Source: Sphingobium sp. Z007 (GTDB lineage: Bacteria; Pseudomonadota; Alphaproteobacteria; Sphingomonadales; Sphingomonadaceae). Taken from it: DNA of 64,000 nt. Both the position numbers and the translations under genes were made by a program. Of this stretch, positions 1 through 8,504 are shown in pieces. Positions within the stretch are counted from its first letter, which is position 1, and each line of letters begins with the position of its first letter. Location: assembly GCF_900013425.1 (NCBI RefSeq), contig NZ_FBXK01000003.1:104067-168066 (forward strand). Direction: 5' to 3'. The notes under the pieces are model-generated. The model was not told where the DNA came from, searched no databases, and was given only the letters and a program-made list of their open reading frames with translations.

Positions 1-1
1 C

Positions 2-454
2 GGCGTTGCCGAAGCGCTGTTCCTGCGCACCTTCTCGGAACGGATCACGCTTGTTGCGCAGGAGACGATCGACCTTGGTCCCGACGATCGCGCGGCGCTC
101 GCGGCGGCCGGGATCGCAATTGCACCGAAGCCGCTGGCCCGGATGGACTTTTCGGACGACCGTGTTGCGCTCCACTTGACCAACGGCACCGAGCTGCACT
201 TCGATACCGTTTATCCGGCACTCGGGTCGGACAGCAACAATGCGCTCGCGCGCCAGCTCGGCATCGATCTGAGCGACGATCGTTGCATCGTCGTCGATAC
301 CAAGCAGCGCGCGAGCGTCGCCGGCGTCTATGCGGCGGGCGATATCGTTATGTCGCTCGATCAGATCAGCGTCGCGATGGGCCACGCGGCGATCGCCGCG
401 ACCGCCCTCCACAATGATCTGCGCAACCGGGAAGGGGGGGGCACCGAGTCATGA
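2..454 (+). CDS. FAD/NAD(P)-dependent oxidoreductase, thioredoxin-reductase-like, C-terminal part
   Basis: The frame is open from the window edge, so only the last 150 residues are present. The segment ending in 'VAGVYAAGDIV' is the FAD-binding AGD motif typical of the C-terminal lobe of thioredoxin reductase-like pyridine nucleotide-disulfide oxidoreductases, followed by a helix ending in 'AIAATALHNDL'. The family moves electrons from NAD(P)H through FAD. The redox-active CxxC and the nucleotide-binding motifs would lie upstream, so the substrate cannot be named. The stop overlaps the next start (ATGA), which implies one operon with the HAD phosphatase. Confidence 0.75.
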   Translation, partial: GVAEALFLRTFSERITLVAQETIDLGPDDRAALAAAGIAIAPKPLARMDFSDDRVALHLTNGTELHFDTVYPALGSDSNNALARQLGIDLSDDRCIVVDTKQRASVAGVYAAGDIVMSLDQISVAMGHAAIAATALHNDLRNREGGGTES

Positions 455-1200
455 AATGGCTGATCGTGTTCGACCTCGACGGGACGCTTGCGGAGAGCAA
501 GCGCCCCTTGTCAGCCGAGATGGCGATGACGCTTGCGCGCTTGCTGGCGGTCGTCGACGTCGCGGTAATTTCGGGCGGCGACTGGCCGCAGTTCGACCGG
601 CAAGTCGCCTCGCGCTTGCCGGTCGAGGCCGAGCGCGAGCGGCTGTGGTTGATGCCGACCACTGGCACGAAGCTTTACCGCTTTGTCGATGGTGCGTGGC
701 GCGCGATCTATGCCGAGCTATTCGATGACGCGGAGAAGGCGAGCATCCGTGCAGCGTTCGACCGTGCGCTGTCGGAAGCGGGGCTTGCCGACGAACGCAT
801 TTGGGGAGAACGGATTGAGGATCGGGGAAGCCAGATTACCTTTTCCGGACTCGGCCAGGACGCGCCGCTGGAAGCGAAGGAGGGCTGGGACCCCGATCGT
901 GCCAAGCGGACTGCGCTCCAGAAGACGCTACGGGCGGCGCTGCCCGGCCTCTCGATCAACTTGGGCGGCACCACGTCGATCGACGTCACCCGCGCCGGCG
1001 TCGACAAGGGCTATGGGCTGAACCGCCTGAGCAAGGAAAGCGGCGTGCCCCTGGCCGGGATGCTGTTCCTCGGCGACGCGATCTACCCCGGCGGCAACGA
1101 CTATCCTGCTGCTGAAATCGGCGTGGATACTGTGAAGGTCCGCGACGTCGCCGAAACCGCTGCCGTCGTGTCGGCGATCATCGCTTGCTTAAAGCGCTGA
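451..1200 (+). CDS. HAD-superfamily (IIB) phosphatase, phosphomannomutase/sucrose-phosphatase-like
   Basis: A 249-residue soluble protein. HAD motif I is 'FDLDGTL' (nucleophile D8, acid D10), and motif IV is 'GDAIYPGGNDYPA' near residue 205, the GDxxxxGxND form seen in HAD-IIB sugar phosphatases and eukaryotic-type phosphomannomutases. The central cap part ('RGSQITFSGLGQ') also resembles that group. The likely activity is Mg-dependent hydrolysis or transfer of a sugar phosphate; the substrate is not shown. It starts within the stop of the oxidoreductase gene (ATGA overlap). A degraded second copy of its middle part lies at 13739-13833. Confidence 0.8.
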   Translation: MKWLIVFDLDGTLAESKRPLSAEMAMTLARLLAVVDVAVISGGDWPQFDRQVASRLPVEAERERLWLMPTTGTKLYRFVDGAWRAIYAELFDDAEKASIRAAFDRALSEAGLADERIWGERIEDRGSQITFSGLGQDAPLEAKEGWDPDRAKRTALQKTLRAALPGLSINLGGTTSIDVTRAGVDKGYGLNRLSKESGVPLAGMLFLGDAIYPGGNDYPAAEIGVDTVKVRDVAETAAVVSAIIACLKR

Positions 1201-1315
1201 CCGCCGGTCCAGCGATGCGAATTGTCGTCACCCCCGGACGGTTCTGACACGTTGCTCACCCAGCCCGCGACAGGTGACACAGATACGCTTGTGGCGCACG
1301 TAAACGGAGTTACAA

Positions 1316-2710
1316 ATGGCTGATTACGACTACGACGTTCTTGTCATCGGTGCCGGTCCTGGCGGTTATGTCGCGGCCATACGCGCGGCGCAGCTCGGGC
1401 TGAAGACTGCATGCGCAGAGGCGCGCGAGACCTTGGGCGGAACGTGTCTCAATGTCGGCTGCATCCCATCGAAGGCGCTGCTCCACGCGTCCGCGCTGTA
1501 CGAGGAAGCCAAGTCGGGCGCTCTCGCGAAGTTTGGGGTAGATATCGAAAGCGCCCGCCTCAATTTGACGCAGATGCATTCCGAGAAGAGCAAGGCCGTC
1601 GGCGAGCTGACAGGCGGCATCGCCTTCCTGTTCAAGAAAAACAAGGTCGAGTGGCTTAAGGGCCTCGCTACCTTCACCGGCAAGGACAGCGTCGAAGTCG
1701 CGGGTAAAACCGTGCGCGCAAAGAATATCGTGCTCGCTACCGGTTCGTCGGTGACACCGCTCCCGGGCGTCGAGGTGGACGGCGAAGTAGTTGTGGACTC
1801 CACAGGCGCGCTGGCGTTTCCCAAGGTTCCCGAACATCTCGTCGTCATCGGTGCCGGCGTGATCGGGCTTGAACTCGGCTCAGTTTGGAAGCGGCTTGGC
1901 GCCAAGGTGACGGTGATCGAATATCTCGACGAAATCCTCCCTGGCCTCGACGGCGAAGTGCGCAGGGAAGCGCGCAATATCTTCGCCAAACAGGGGTTCG
2001 CGTTCAAGCTCGGCACCAAGGTCACAGCGGTTGGACGCAACGGCTCGACCGCAACCATTACGGTTGAGCCCTCTGCGGGTGGCGAGGCTGAAACCATCGA
2101 GGCTGACGCGGTGCTGGTCGCGATCGGGCGGCGGCCGAATACCGGAGGCCTGGGACTCGACAAGACCGGGCTTGGCTTGAACAAGAAGGGGCAGATCGAA
2201 GTGGACCACCGCTTTGCAACCGCTGTTCCTGGCATCTGGGCGATCGGCGACGTCGTGCCTGGCCTTATGCTCGCGCACAAAGCGATGGACGAGGGAATTG
2301 CGGTCGCCGAGAACATCGCGGGGCAAATCGGCATCGTAAATCATGCGGTGATCCCCTCCGTCGTCTACACACATCCTGAGATCGCGGGCGTCGGCCTGAC
2401 CGAGGAGGAGGCGAGAACTCGCGGTGAAATCAAGGTGGGCAAATTCCCCTTCGCGGCCAACAGCCGCGCCAAAACCAACCGTGACACCGATGGCTTCGTC
2501 AAGGTCGTTGCCGACGCTAAGACCGACCGCGTGCTTGGTGTTCACATCATCTCTACACTCGCCGGCACGATGATCGCTCAGGCGGCCCAGGCGATGGAAT
2601 TTGGCGCGACCAGCGAGGACATTGCCTACACCTGCCATGCTCATCCGACCCATTCTGAGGCGGTCAAGGAAGCGGCGATGGCGGTGACGGGCAAACCAAT
2701 TCACCTGTAA
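1316..2710 (+). CDS. lpdA: Dihydrolipoamide dehydrogenase (E3)
   Basis: 464 residues, the full length for E3. The FAD-binding 'GAGPGG' is at residues 12-17, and the redox disulfide is C44/C49 in 'GGTCLNVGCIPSK'. A second Rossmann 'GAGVIG' for NAD and the 'WAIGDV' FAD motif follow. The C-terminal 'HAHPTHSE' supplies the catalytic His443-Glu448 pair. The enzyme reoxidises dihydrolipoamide in 2-oxoacid dehydrogenase and glycine cleavage complexes. No E1 or E2 gene is adjacent, so this is a stand-alone, probably extra copy. It is separated from the HAD gene by 115 bp and likely has its own promoter. Confidence 0.95.
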   Translation: MADYDYDVLVIGAGPGGYVAAIRAAQLGLKTACAEARETLGGTCLNVGCIPSKALLHASALYEEAKSGALAKFGVDIESARLNLTQMHSEKSKAVGELTGGIAFLFKKNKVEWLKGLATFTGKDSVEVAGKTVRAKNIVLATGSSVTPLPGVEVDGEVVVDSTGALAFPKVPEHLVVIGAGVIGLELGSVWKRLGAKVTVIEYLDEILPGLDGEVRREARNIFAKQGFAFKLGTKVTAVGRNGSTATITVEPSAGGEAETIEADAVLVAIGRRPNTGGLGLDKTGLGLNKKGQIEVDHRFATAVPGIWAIGDVVPGLMLAHKAMDEGIAVAENIAGQIGIVNHAVIPSVVYTHPEIAGVGLTEEEARTRGEIKVGKFPFAANSRAKTNRDTDGFVKVVADAKTDRVLGVHIISTLAGTMIAQAAQAMEFGATSEDIAYTCHAHPTHSEAVKEAAMAVTGKPIHL

Positions 2711-2741
2711 GGCAAAATACCTTCGGCTGCCTCGACCCCGC

Positions 2742-3053
2742 TTACCTGCGCGGCATCTGGCTGGCGCATAGTTGGCGTGCTGCGACGGCACGCCGGTCCT
2801 GATACGCGGGCCGAGGCGCATTGGCAGTCGGATCAGGCGCGCGGTACACTAGCTGCGGGGGGGGGGGGGGGAGGCAGCCGGATAGCCGCCGTAACCGCCA
2901 CCATCGTAGCTGTGCCCGCCATCCCAGCTGACGCCGCCATGTCGCCGCTCCAGCTGACACCGGCACCATGCGACGGCTTTGCGCAAAGCTCGGCGACGCC
3001 ACCGTCACTGCGCTGGCTGATATCGACAACGCCAGCAGAACTCTTTTGCTCAT
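2742..3053 (-). pseudogene. Secreted Gly/Pro-rich protein gene with two apparent frameshifts
   Basis: The reading frame begins with a good signal peptide ending 'SPSFAQ' (cleavage near residue 25). Composition then becomes Arg/Trp-rich, as in an out-of-frame read. In the neighbouring frame the same DNA encodes 'HGGVSWDGGHSYDGGGYGG', which looks like the authentic Gly/Tyr-rich body. After the 15-C run (plus-strand G tract 2857-2871) the original frame gives a sensible tail, 'QLVYRAPDPTANAPRPAYQ'. So two compensating shifts separate signal peptide, body and tail: one near 2950-2985 and one at the homopolymer. This may be true decay, phase variation or sequence error. The downstream minus-strand gene at 3169-3519 has a similar plan. 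Confidence 0.5.
2857..2871. repeat. 15-base G/C homopolymer inside a coding region
   Basis: Fifteen consecutive G residues on the plus strand (poly-C on the coding minus strand) lie within a proline stretch of the secreted protein gene. Tracts this long are prone to slippage. With this length the Gly/Tyr-rich frame runs into a stop right after the prolines, while the other frame continues to the normal-looking tail. Confidence 0.9.
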
Positions 3054-3168
3054 GGATTGCCCATTCGGATTGCAGATTTGAAAGGTCCGCTCCTTTACGC
3101 ATCGGTCTGACCAAGCCGGCTAAGCCTATGGCGGAGAGTCTGCCAACACACTCCGCCATAACTACTGC

Positions 3169-3519
3169 TTAATGATGTCGGTAATCACGACGATCATGAT
3201 GATCCCGGCGGTATCCACGATAGTTGTCGTAGTACCCCCTCTCACGATAGTCATCGTGCCGATCGTAGTAGTAGCCGTCATCATAATAGGCGCGCTGGGG
3301 CGCATAGTAGATGCGCTGGGGAGGATAGCCATAGCCGCCGTAGCCGCCACCATACCCGCCACCGTAGTAACCGCCTGCGCCACCGATGCTAATGTTCAGC
3401 CCACCGTGACCGCCGCGCTGATGGCCTTCGCCATGATGCCGATCGCGCGCCAGCGCAGGAGACGCGGTCAGTGTCGCAGCGGCAGCGACCGCTAGCGTAA
3501 GAAGGATTTTTCGGTTCAT
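3169..3519 (-). CDS. Secreted Gly/Tyr/Arg-rich small protein
   Basis: 116 residues with a clear signal peptide ('LTASPALARD', cleavage near residue 24). The mature part is dominated by Gly-Gly-Tyr repeats (residues 45-66) and then by Tyr/Asp/Arg/His-rich sequence ending 'RDYRHH'. Such low-complexity periplasmic proteins are common in sphingomonads and are sometimes labelled RcnB-like. The His/Asp-rich tail could bind metal, but no catalytic motif is visible. It is the upstream partner of the frameshifted gene at 2742-3053. Confidence 0.65.
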   Translation of the reverse strand: MNRKILLTLAVAAAATLTASPALARDRHHGEGHQRGGHGGLNISIGGAGGYYGGGYGGGYGGYGYPPQRIYYAPQRAYYDDGYYYDRHDDYRERGYYDNYRGYRRDHHDRRDYRHH

Positions 3520-3737
3520 CTCTTCTCTCCGTCACCGTCTTCAGTGACGGCTATGCTGGCCGTGTGCCTCTTACTGATTGAACTACCGCTGAACCGTCGC
3601 GGGCGTTGCGTAAATTCACGCAACTTCCACGGCCTACGCGAGACGAGTTGAAGCAGAAGAGGCCGCGTGCTTCAACAATTGGGTGCGGGCCGGCGCTGAT
3701 GGTGCTAGATTGCGTAGCGATAATCGGGATAGAAGCC

Positions 3738-4208
3738 ATGACGATGCGGGCTGTTGGCTTGGGAGCGCTGGGCGTCTCGTCGCTCGCGCTGCTGGGCGGT
3801 TGCACGACCATGCAGGGTTCTCAGCGCTAAGCCCATTCTCGGGTGCCCTGCACAACGCCCGGCGCGGTTGTCGCGACGCCGGTCGCCGCTCAGCCCGAAG
3901 TCGGCAGGACGCAAATGCCTGGTGAAACGACCTCTCCTGAGACCTCAACGGGGAGCGGGCGCCCGACTGCTAGCGCTGCTCCGCCGCCTGTCGATGCGGC
4001 ACCTGAATCAGGAGCGACGTGCGTGGTGGCGGCTTCGGACGCAGGGTCTCGGTATGGCCGATCCTTTTACCCTGGCTACGGTGGCTACTACGGACGACCC
4101 TTTTATGGCTCGTTCGGGATCGGTTTTGGATTCGGCTCTCGCTTTGGCGGCGGGCACGGCTTTTCGGGTGGCCATGCCGGATTGGGTCATGGCTCCCACC
4201 ACCGGTAA
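3738..4208 (+). pseudogene. Lipoprotein gene interrupted by one in-frame stop
   Basis: The frame starts at ATG 3738 with a lipoprotein signal ending 'SLALLGGC' (lipobox LGGC). It meets TAA at 3828-3830 and continues in the same frame with 'PCTTPGAV...' to a Gly/Tyr/His-rich end ('GHGFSGGHAGLGHGSHHR'). A paralogue at 17684-18133 has the same layout: lipobox Cys, 15 residues, then 'SCKTPGAVAAK'. The spacing from lipobox Cys to the 'CxTPGAV' cysteine is identical without gaps, and the stop falls opposite Phe. A single substitution therefore inactivated this copy, unless the stop is read through. Function unknown; outer-membrane or periplasmic surface lipoprotein. Confidence 0.7.
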
Positions 4209-4286
4209 GAGCCTTAGCGTCCGCCATCATATCCTGGCCGATGATGCGCGGCGTCGCACATTGCAGTCGGCGATTCATGGCAGCGG

Positions 4287-5255
4287 CTAGATCCATCCCG
4301 CGCGCTTGAATCGAACATAGAGCGCGCTGCACACCGTGGCGACCACCGCGAGCACGACGAAATATCCGTATTCGGTTTTCAGCTCGGGCATGTTCTCGAA
4401 GTTCATGCCGTATATGCCTGCGATGGCAGTCGGGACGGCCAGAATGGCTGCCCATGCTGCAAGCTGCCGGGTGCTCGCGCCGGTGCGCTGCTGTTCGAGC
4501 AGGTTGCTGACCTCGAATACCGATGTAAGCACTTCGCGAAGGCCGCCGACCGTGGTTTCGACCCGGTGGATATGGTCGAGCACATCCCGGAAATACGGGA
4601 TCACATCCCTGTCGATGCAGGGCATGTCATCATGGGTGAGCTTGTTCGCCACCTCACCCATGGGGCCGAGGACCCGCTGGAATCGCATCAACTCACGCCT
4701 CAGGTTGAAGATGCGGCTGATTTCGGCGCGGGCCAGGAAAGCGTCCAGGGCCCGTTGCTCCATAGCGACCACGTCCTCCTCGATAGCTTCCCCGATCGGC
4801 AGATAGCCATCGACGATGAAGTCTATGATGGCGTGCAAAACATAGTCGACACCATGCGCGAGCAGTGACGGTGCCGCCTCAAGCTGGCCGCGCAGCGTGC
4901 TGTGCGAGCGTGCCGATCCATGACGCACGGTGATAACATGACTGGGACCCACGAATATCGCGGTTTCGCCATAGGCGATAACCTGATCCTCAAGCCGGGC
5001 GGTCAGCGCGACCACGAACAACTGATCGCCGTAGACATCAACCTTTGGATGCTGGTGGGCTTTCAGGGCATCCTCAACCGCAAGCGGGTGAAGGCCGTAG
5101 TGCTCCTGGAGCTTCCGAAGCTCCTCCTCGGACGGCTCCAGTAGGCCAATCCAGACGAACTCGGCCTTGTCGTCCGAACAGAATGTCGGCTCGTCGATCG
5201 AAACAGACCGGACCCGCTGGCCATGGCGATACAGGGAAGCGGCAACAACGCTCAT
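4287..5255 (-). CDS. corA: CorA-family Mg2+/divalent cation transporter
   Basis: 322 residues. A large N-terminal cytoplasmic domain ('FVWIGLLEPSEEELRKLQEHY', 'HPLAVEDALKAHQHPK') is followed by a long helix region. Two C-terminal membrane segments flank the signature 'YGMNFENMPE' (residues about 281-290). GMN lines the selectivity filter of the pentameric channel. I take ATG 5255 over the TTG one codon earlier because a strong GGAGGG lies 8 bases upstream. The role is Mg2+ (or Co2+/Ni2+) uptake across the inner membrane. Confidence 0.92.
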   Translation of the reverse strand: MSVVAASLYRHGQRVRSVSIDEPTFCSDDKAEFVWIGLLEPSEEELRKLQEHYGLHPLAVEDALKAHQHPKVDVYGDQLFVVALTARLEDQVIAYGETAIFVGPSHVITVRHGSARSHSTLRGQLEAAPSLLAHGVDYVLHAIIDFIVDGYLPIGEAIEEDVVAMEQRALDAFLARAEISRIFNLRRELMRFQRVLGPMGEVANKLTHDDMPCIDRDVIPYFRDVLDHIHRVETTVGGLREVLTSVFEVSNLLEQQRTGASTRQLAAWAAILAVPTAIAGIYGMNFENMPELKTEYGYFVVLAVVATVCSALYVRFKRAGWI

Positions 5256-5390
5256 CAAGACCCTCCAAACATTGATAGACGAGCGCTTCTAGCAGGACCC
5301 GATCCTTGCGTCGCTTCGAACGCATATCCCCACTTCTGCAGCCTCAGGGATGCCTTGGGCTTCGTCACCATCATTCTTTCTCAGCTACCG

Positions 5391-6120
5391 CTACGCCAGC
5401 ACATTCACGGCACTGGCAGCGGCAAGGCCCACCGTCAGGAGTGAAGCGCCAGCTTCGACCATCATGAGCAGTTTGCTTCGTGCACTTAGCGGCATCGTAT
5501 CGGTGGGGGAGAAGGCGGTCGCGTTCGTAAATGAAACATAGAATTAGTCGATTAATCCAGGGGTCCATTGCTCGGTCCCGACGATTTTGCTGGCGATCAT
5601 CGGAGGAAAGAGGAAGTCCGCGGCACGCGCGGTATCAAGACCGCGCATGGCGGGGTACACCGTGTCGAGATTCCAGAACCATTGGGCGAAGACAACGATG
5701 TTTGTGACCAGATGTTCAACGCGTCCAGCAGCAAAGACTGCCCGGTAGCTCCTTTTGGACCATCGAAAACAAGCAGGGCGTGCCTAACCGCCGCGAGCGC
5801 CTGAAAATTCGTGACGGTGACCAAAGCTGTGAGCAACAAGGCGAAGCGTCGAACGAAGCGACGGTGACGGACGATCAGGTCCGGTGATGATGAGTCGTGG
5901 CCTGTCGAATGCGTCCCTACGTCCATGCCGTTGCGATGGAAAGCGGCACGAGCAGCGCGATTTCGAAAGCCGGCACCAGCCAACGTGGGCCAAGGGTGAG
6001 ATTGTTCATAAGGACAAGGTTCAGCGCGGCCGTTAGCACAATCGCGCCCCGCGCCAGCCAAAAGGCGGAGGCATGCTTTTGAAGAATGGTGACACTCGGC
6101 CCCCATGACCCTCTCTTTCA
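5391..6120 (-). pseudogene. Decayed multi-pass membrane protein gene
   Basis: Pieces of one protein are spread over several minus-strand frames. Near 6085-5920: 'AFWLARGAIVLTAALNLVLMN' then 'WLVPAFEIALLVPLSIATAWT' and a TAG. Near 5877-5710: 'VRHRRFVRRFALLLTALVT' to 'LLLDALNIW'. Near 5708-5547: 'NIVVFAQWFWNLDTVYP'. Near 5543-5391: 'FYVSFTNATAFSPTDTMPL' to 'AAASAVNVLA'. Joining them needs at least two frameshifts (about 5880 and 5708) and two nonsense changes (about 5920 and 5544-5546). The assembled protein has about four membrane spans and resembles an uncharacterised alphaproteobacterial membrane family. No start codon survives in frame. Confidence 0.7.
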
Positions 6121-6297
6121 TGATTGTCGGATCGAAACCATCGCCTGCAATTCCGTGCTAGGCTGCGATCAGCTTTGTCATTACAGACAATCGGGCAGGA
6201 ATGAGCCATGTTTAAGTGACGACCAGCGACCCGCTGTCATCGGTCGTGCAATTCTCCGCAAAAGTGGGCTTTGAAAATTCCCTAGTTGGTGGCCCCT

Positions 6298-6339
6298 TCA
6301 TCTCATTCTGCCGGGGCTAGCCCCGGCAGAATGAGATGA
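6298..6339. repeat. Perfect 42-bp palindrome inside the IS, upstream of istA
   Basis: Two 21-base arms meet with no spacer; the centre is GGGGCTAGCCCC and the arms carry CTCATTCTGCC and its complement. It lies between the left terminal repeat and istA (ATG 6385). In RNA it would form a very stable hairpin. Plausible roles are blocking read-through transcription into istA or a binding site for the transposase. Confidence 0.9.
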
Positions 6340-6384
6340 GCCGACATTGTCCTCATCTCCTTTGCAGACGCGGAGACGGGGCCG

Positions 6385-7647
6385 ATGATCCGACTTGGAG
6401 AATTGATGATGATCCTCGAACTACATCGGCAGGGCGTATCGATATCCGCCATTGCCCGACGCACTGGTCGCGATCCCAAGACCATCCGAAAATATATCGA
6501 ACGGGGCATCGAGGCCCCGGTTTACGGCCCTCGCATGCTGGGTCGACCGAACAAACTGGCACCCTATCTGGAATTTTTGCGTGAGCGAGTGACGGCCTTT
6601 CCCGATCTGACGGCGGCGCGCCTGACGCGGGAAATCCGTGAGCTGGGATATATGGGCGCCTATACCGCGGTAAAGCGGTTCCTGGCAGCGATCCGGCCGG
6701 AAAACGGCCCCAAGCCCTTCGAGGTTCGGTTCGAGACGCCGCCTGGCGTGCAGGCGCAGGTGGACTTTGCCCGGTTCGTCGTCGAATTTACCGATGAGCC
6801 CGGCGTCAGCCGGATCGTCTGGCTATTTAGCCTGGTGCTGGGACATTCGCGCTTCCTGTTTGCGCGCTACGTCATGCACCAGGATCTCCAAACTCTGTTG
6901 CGCTGTCATATGCAGGCCTTTGAAGCGCTCGGCGGCGTCCCGATCGAGATCCTCTACGATCGCATGAAAACCGCCGTGACCGGGGAAGATGATCAGGGCC
7001 ATATCATCTACAATCGATCATTGCTGGCCCTGGCGGGGCATTACCGCTTCGTGCCACGCGCCTGCCGTCCCTATCGGGCCAAGACCAAGGGAAAGGTCGA
7101 GCGGCCGTTCAGCTATATCCGCAAGGACTTCTTCCTGGGCCGGAGCTTCCGCAATCTGGACGATCTCAATGTCCAGCTGATCGACTGGCTCGATACCGTC
7201 GCCAATGTCCGTGTCCACGGGACGACGCAGCGGATTATTGCTGAAGCCTTCGCCGCCGAGCAGCCTGAGTTGCAGCTGCTCCCGGCGGGTCGCTTTGACG
7301 CCGTTCTGAAGCTGGAGCGCCGCGTCAGCCACGATGGGATGGTCTCTGTCGGCGGCAATTACTACAGCGTTCCCGATCGCACCCGGCGCGTCGTCGAAAT
7401 CCAGCAGTTGCCCGACAAGATCCGGATCGTAGACCTGGGCCAGGTCATTGCCGAGCACCCGGTTCTTGAGGGGCGTCGGCAGTACAGGATCGATCCTGCG
7501 CATCGGACAGGCGGCAGCGGCGCCAAGCGCCGTATCCATGGCAAAGAGGTAATCGCCATCGGTCGTATAGGCGAGCATGTCGCTGTGCGCTCCCTGGCCA
7601 TCTATCAGGCGATCGGCAGCCAACTGGCGCGGGGAGAACGGCCATGA
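6385..7647 (+). CDS. istA: IS21-family transposase IstA
   Basis: 420 residues. The N-terminal helix-turn-helix is 'GVSISAIARRTGRDPKTIRKY' (about residues 18-38). The integrase-core (DDE) region includes 'GVQAQVDFARFVVEF' (first Asp), 'YDRMKTAV' (second Asp context) and 'RAKTKGKVERPFSYIRKDFF' (Glu in KVER). The length matches the shorter IstA group. It catalyses cutting and joining of the IS ends together with IstB. Its stop overlaps the istB start (ATGA). Confidence 0.93.
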   Translation: MIRLGELMMILELHRQGVSISAIARRTGRDPKTIRKYIERGIEAPVYGPRMLGRPNKLAPYLEFLRERVTAFPDLTAARLTREIRELGYMGAYTAVKRFLAAIRPENGPKPFEVRFETPPGVQAQVDFARFVVEFTDEPGVSRIVWLFSLVLGHSRFLFARYVMHQDLQTLLRCHMQAFEALGGVPIEILYDRMKTAVTGEDDQGHIIYNRSLLALAGHYRFVPRACRPYRAKTKGKVERPFSYIRKDFFLGRSFRNLDDLNVQLIDWLDTVANVRVHGTTQRIIAEAFAAEQPELQLLPAGRFDAVLKLERRVSHDGMVSVGGNYYSVPDRTRRVVEIQQLPDKIRIVDLGQVIAEHPVLEGRRQYRIDPAHRTGGSGAKRRIHGKEVIAIGRIGEHVAVRSLAIYQAIGSQLARGERP

Positions 7648-8504
7648 ACCATGGGGGTGCCGCATCCCGCGTCGATAATATCCGCCGCAGCCTGGTCCAT
7701 CTCAAAATGCCACGCGCCCTGGAGATGCTCGACGCCACCCTGCGCGGCATAGAGCAGGGCAAAATCGATGGCATCGAGGCCATCGACATATTGCTGCACG
7801 AAGAACTGTCGCTCCGGGAGAACCGCAGGATCAAGGCGGCCCTGCGCATGGCAAGGCTGCCGATCATCAAGACTCTGGACGGATATGACTTCTCCTTCCA
7901 GCCATCGCTCGACCGGAACCGCATCCTGGCGCTCGCTGGCCTGGACTTCATCAACCGGGCCGAGGTGGTGCATCTGTTGGGTCCTCCCGGTACCGGGAAA
8001 AGCCATATCGCCACGGCCCTTGCTGTCGAGGCCGTGAAGGCGGGCAAGAGCGTCTACTTCATCCCGCTCGCCGATCTGATCGCTTCACTGACCAAGGCGG
8101 AACGGGAGGGCACGCTGCGCGAGAGGATCCGCTTCCTATGCCGATCCTCCCTGCTCGTCGTAGATGAGATCGGGTATCTTCCCGTCACGCCCGGGGGCGG
8201 CAATCTCTTCTTCCAGCTCGTCAACGCCCGATATGAAAAGGGTGCCATGATCCTGACCTCCAACCGCGGCTTCGCCGAATGGGGTGATGTCTTTGGCGAT
8301 CCGGTGGTGGCCACCGCGCTGCTCGACCGCCTTCTTCACCACGCTGTGGTCATCCAGATCGAGGGCTCCAGCTATCGCATGCGACAGCACGCCGACCTCC
8401 TGCCCGAGCATGCGCGCATGGCACCGTCCATCAACCCACCGCCCTTGCCGAAACGGCGCGGCCGCCCGCCAGCAAAGGAAAAGCCCGATCTCCATCACGG
8501 CTGA
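7644..8504 (+). CDS. istB: IS21-family helper ATPase IstB
   Basis: 286 residues, DnaA/DnaC-like AAA+ ATPase. Walker A is '[11 protein letters not shown]' (about residues 113-123) and Walker B 'LLVVDEIGYLP'; 'TSNRGFAEWGDVFGD' matches sensor 1. The C-terminus is basic and proline-rich. IstB assists IstA in target choice and strand transfer. It is translationally coupled to istA by a 4-base overlap. Confidence 0.93.
   Translation: MNHGGAASRVDNIRRSLVHLKMPRALEMLDATLRGIEQGKIDGIEAIDILLHEELSLRENRRIKAALRMARLPIIKTLDGYDFSFQPSLDRNRILALAGLDFINRAEVVHLLGPPGTGKSHIATALAVEAVKAGKSVYFIPLADLIASLTKAEREGTLRERIRFLCRSSLLVVDEIGYLPVTPGGGNLFFQLVNARYEKGAMILTSNRGFAEWGDVFGDPVVATALLDRLLHHAVVIQIEGSSYRMRQHADLLPEHARMAPSINPPPLPKRRGRPPAKEKPDLHHG

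Noticed and set aside
1366..2821. Long minus-strand frames over lpdA
   Set aside because: Shadows of dihydrolipoamide dehydrogenase; composition atypical and no ribosome site.
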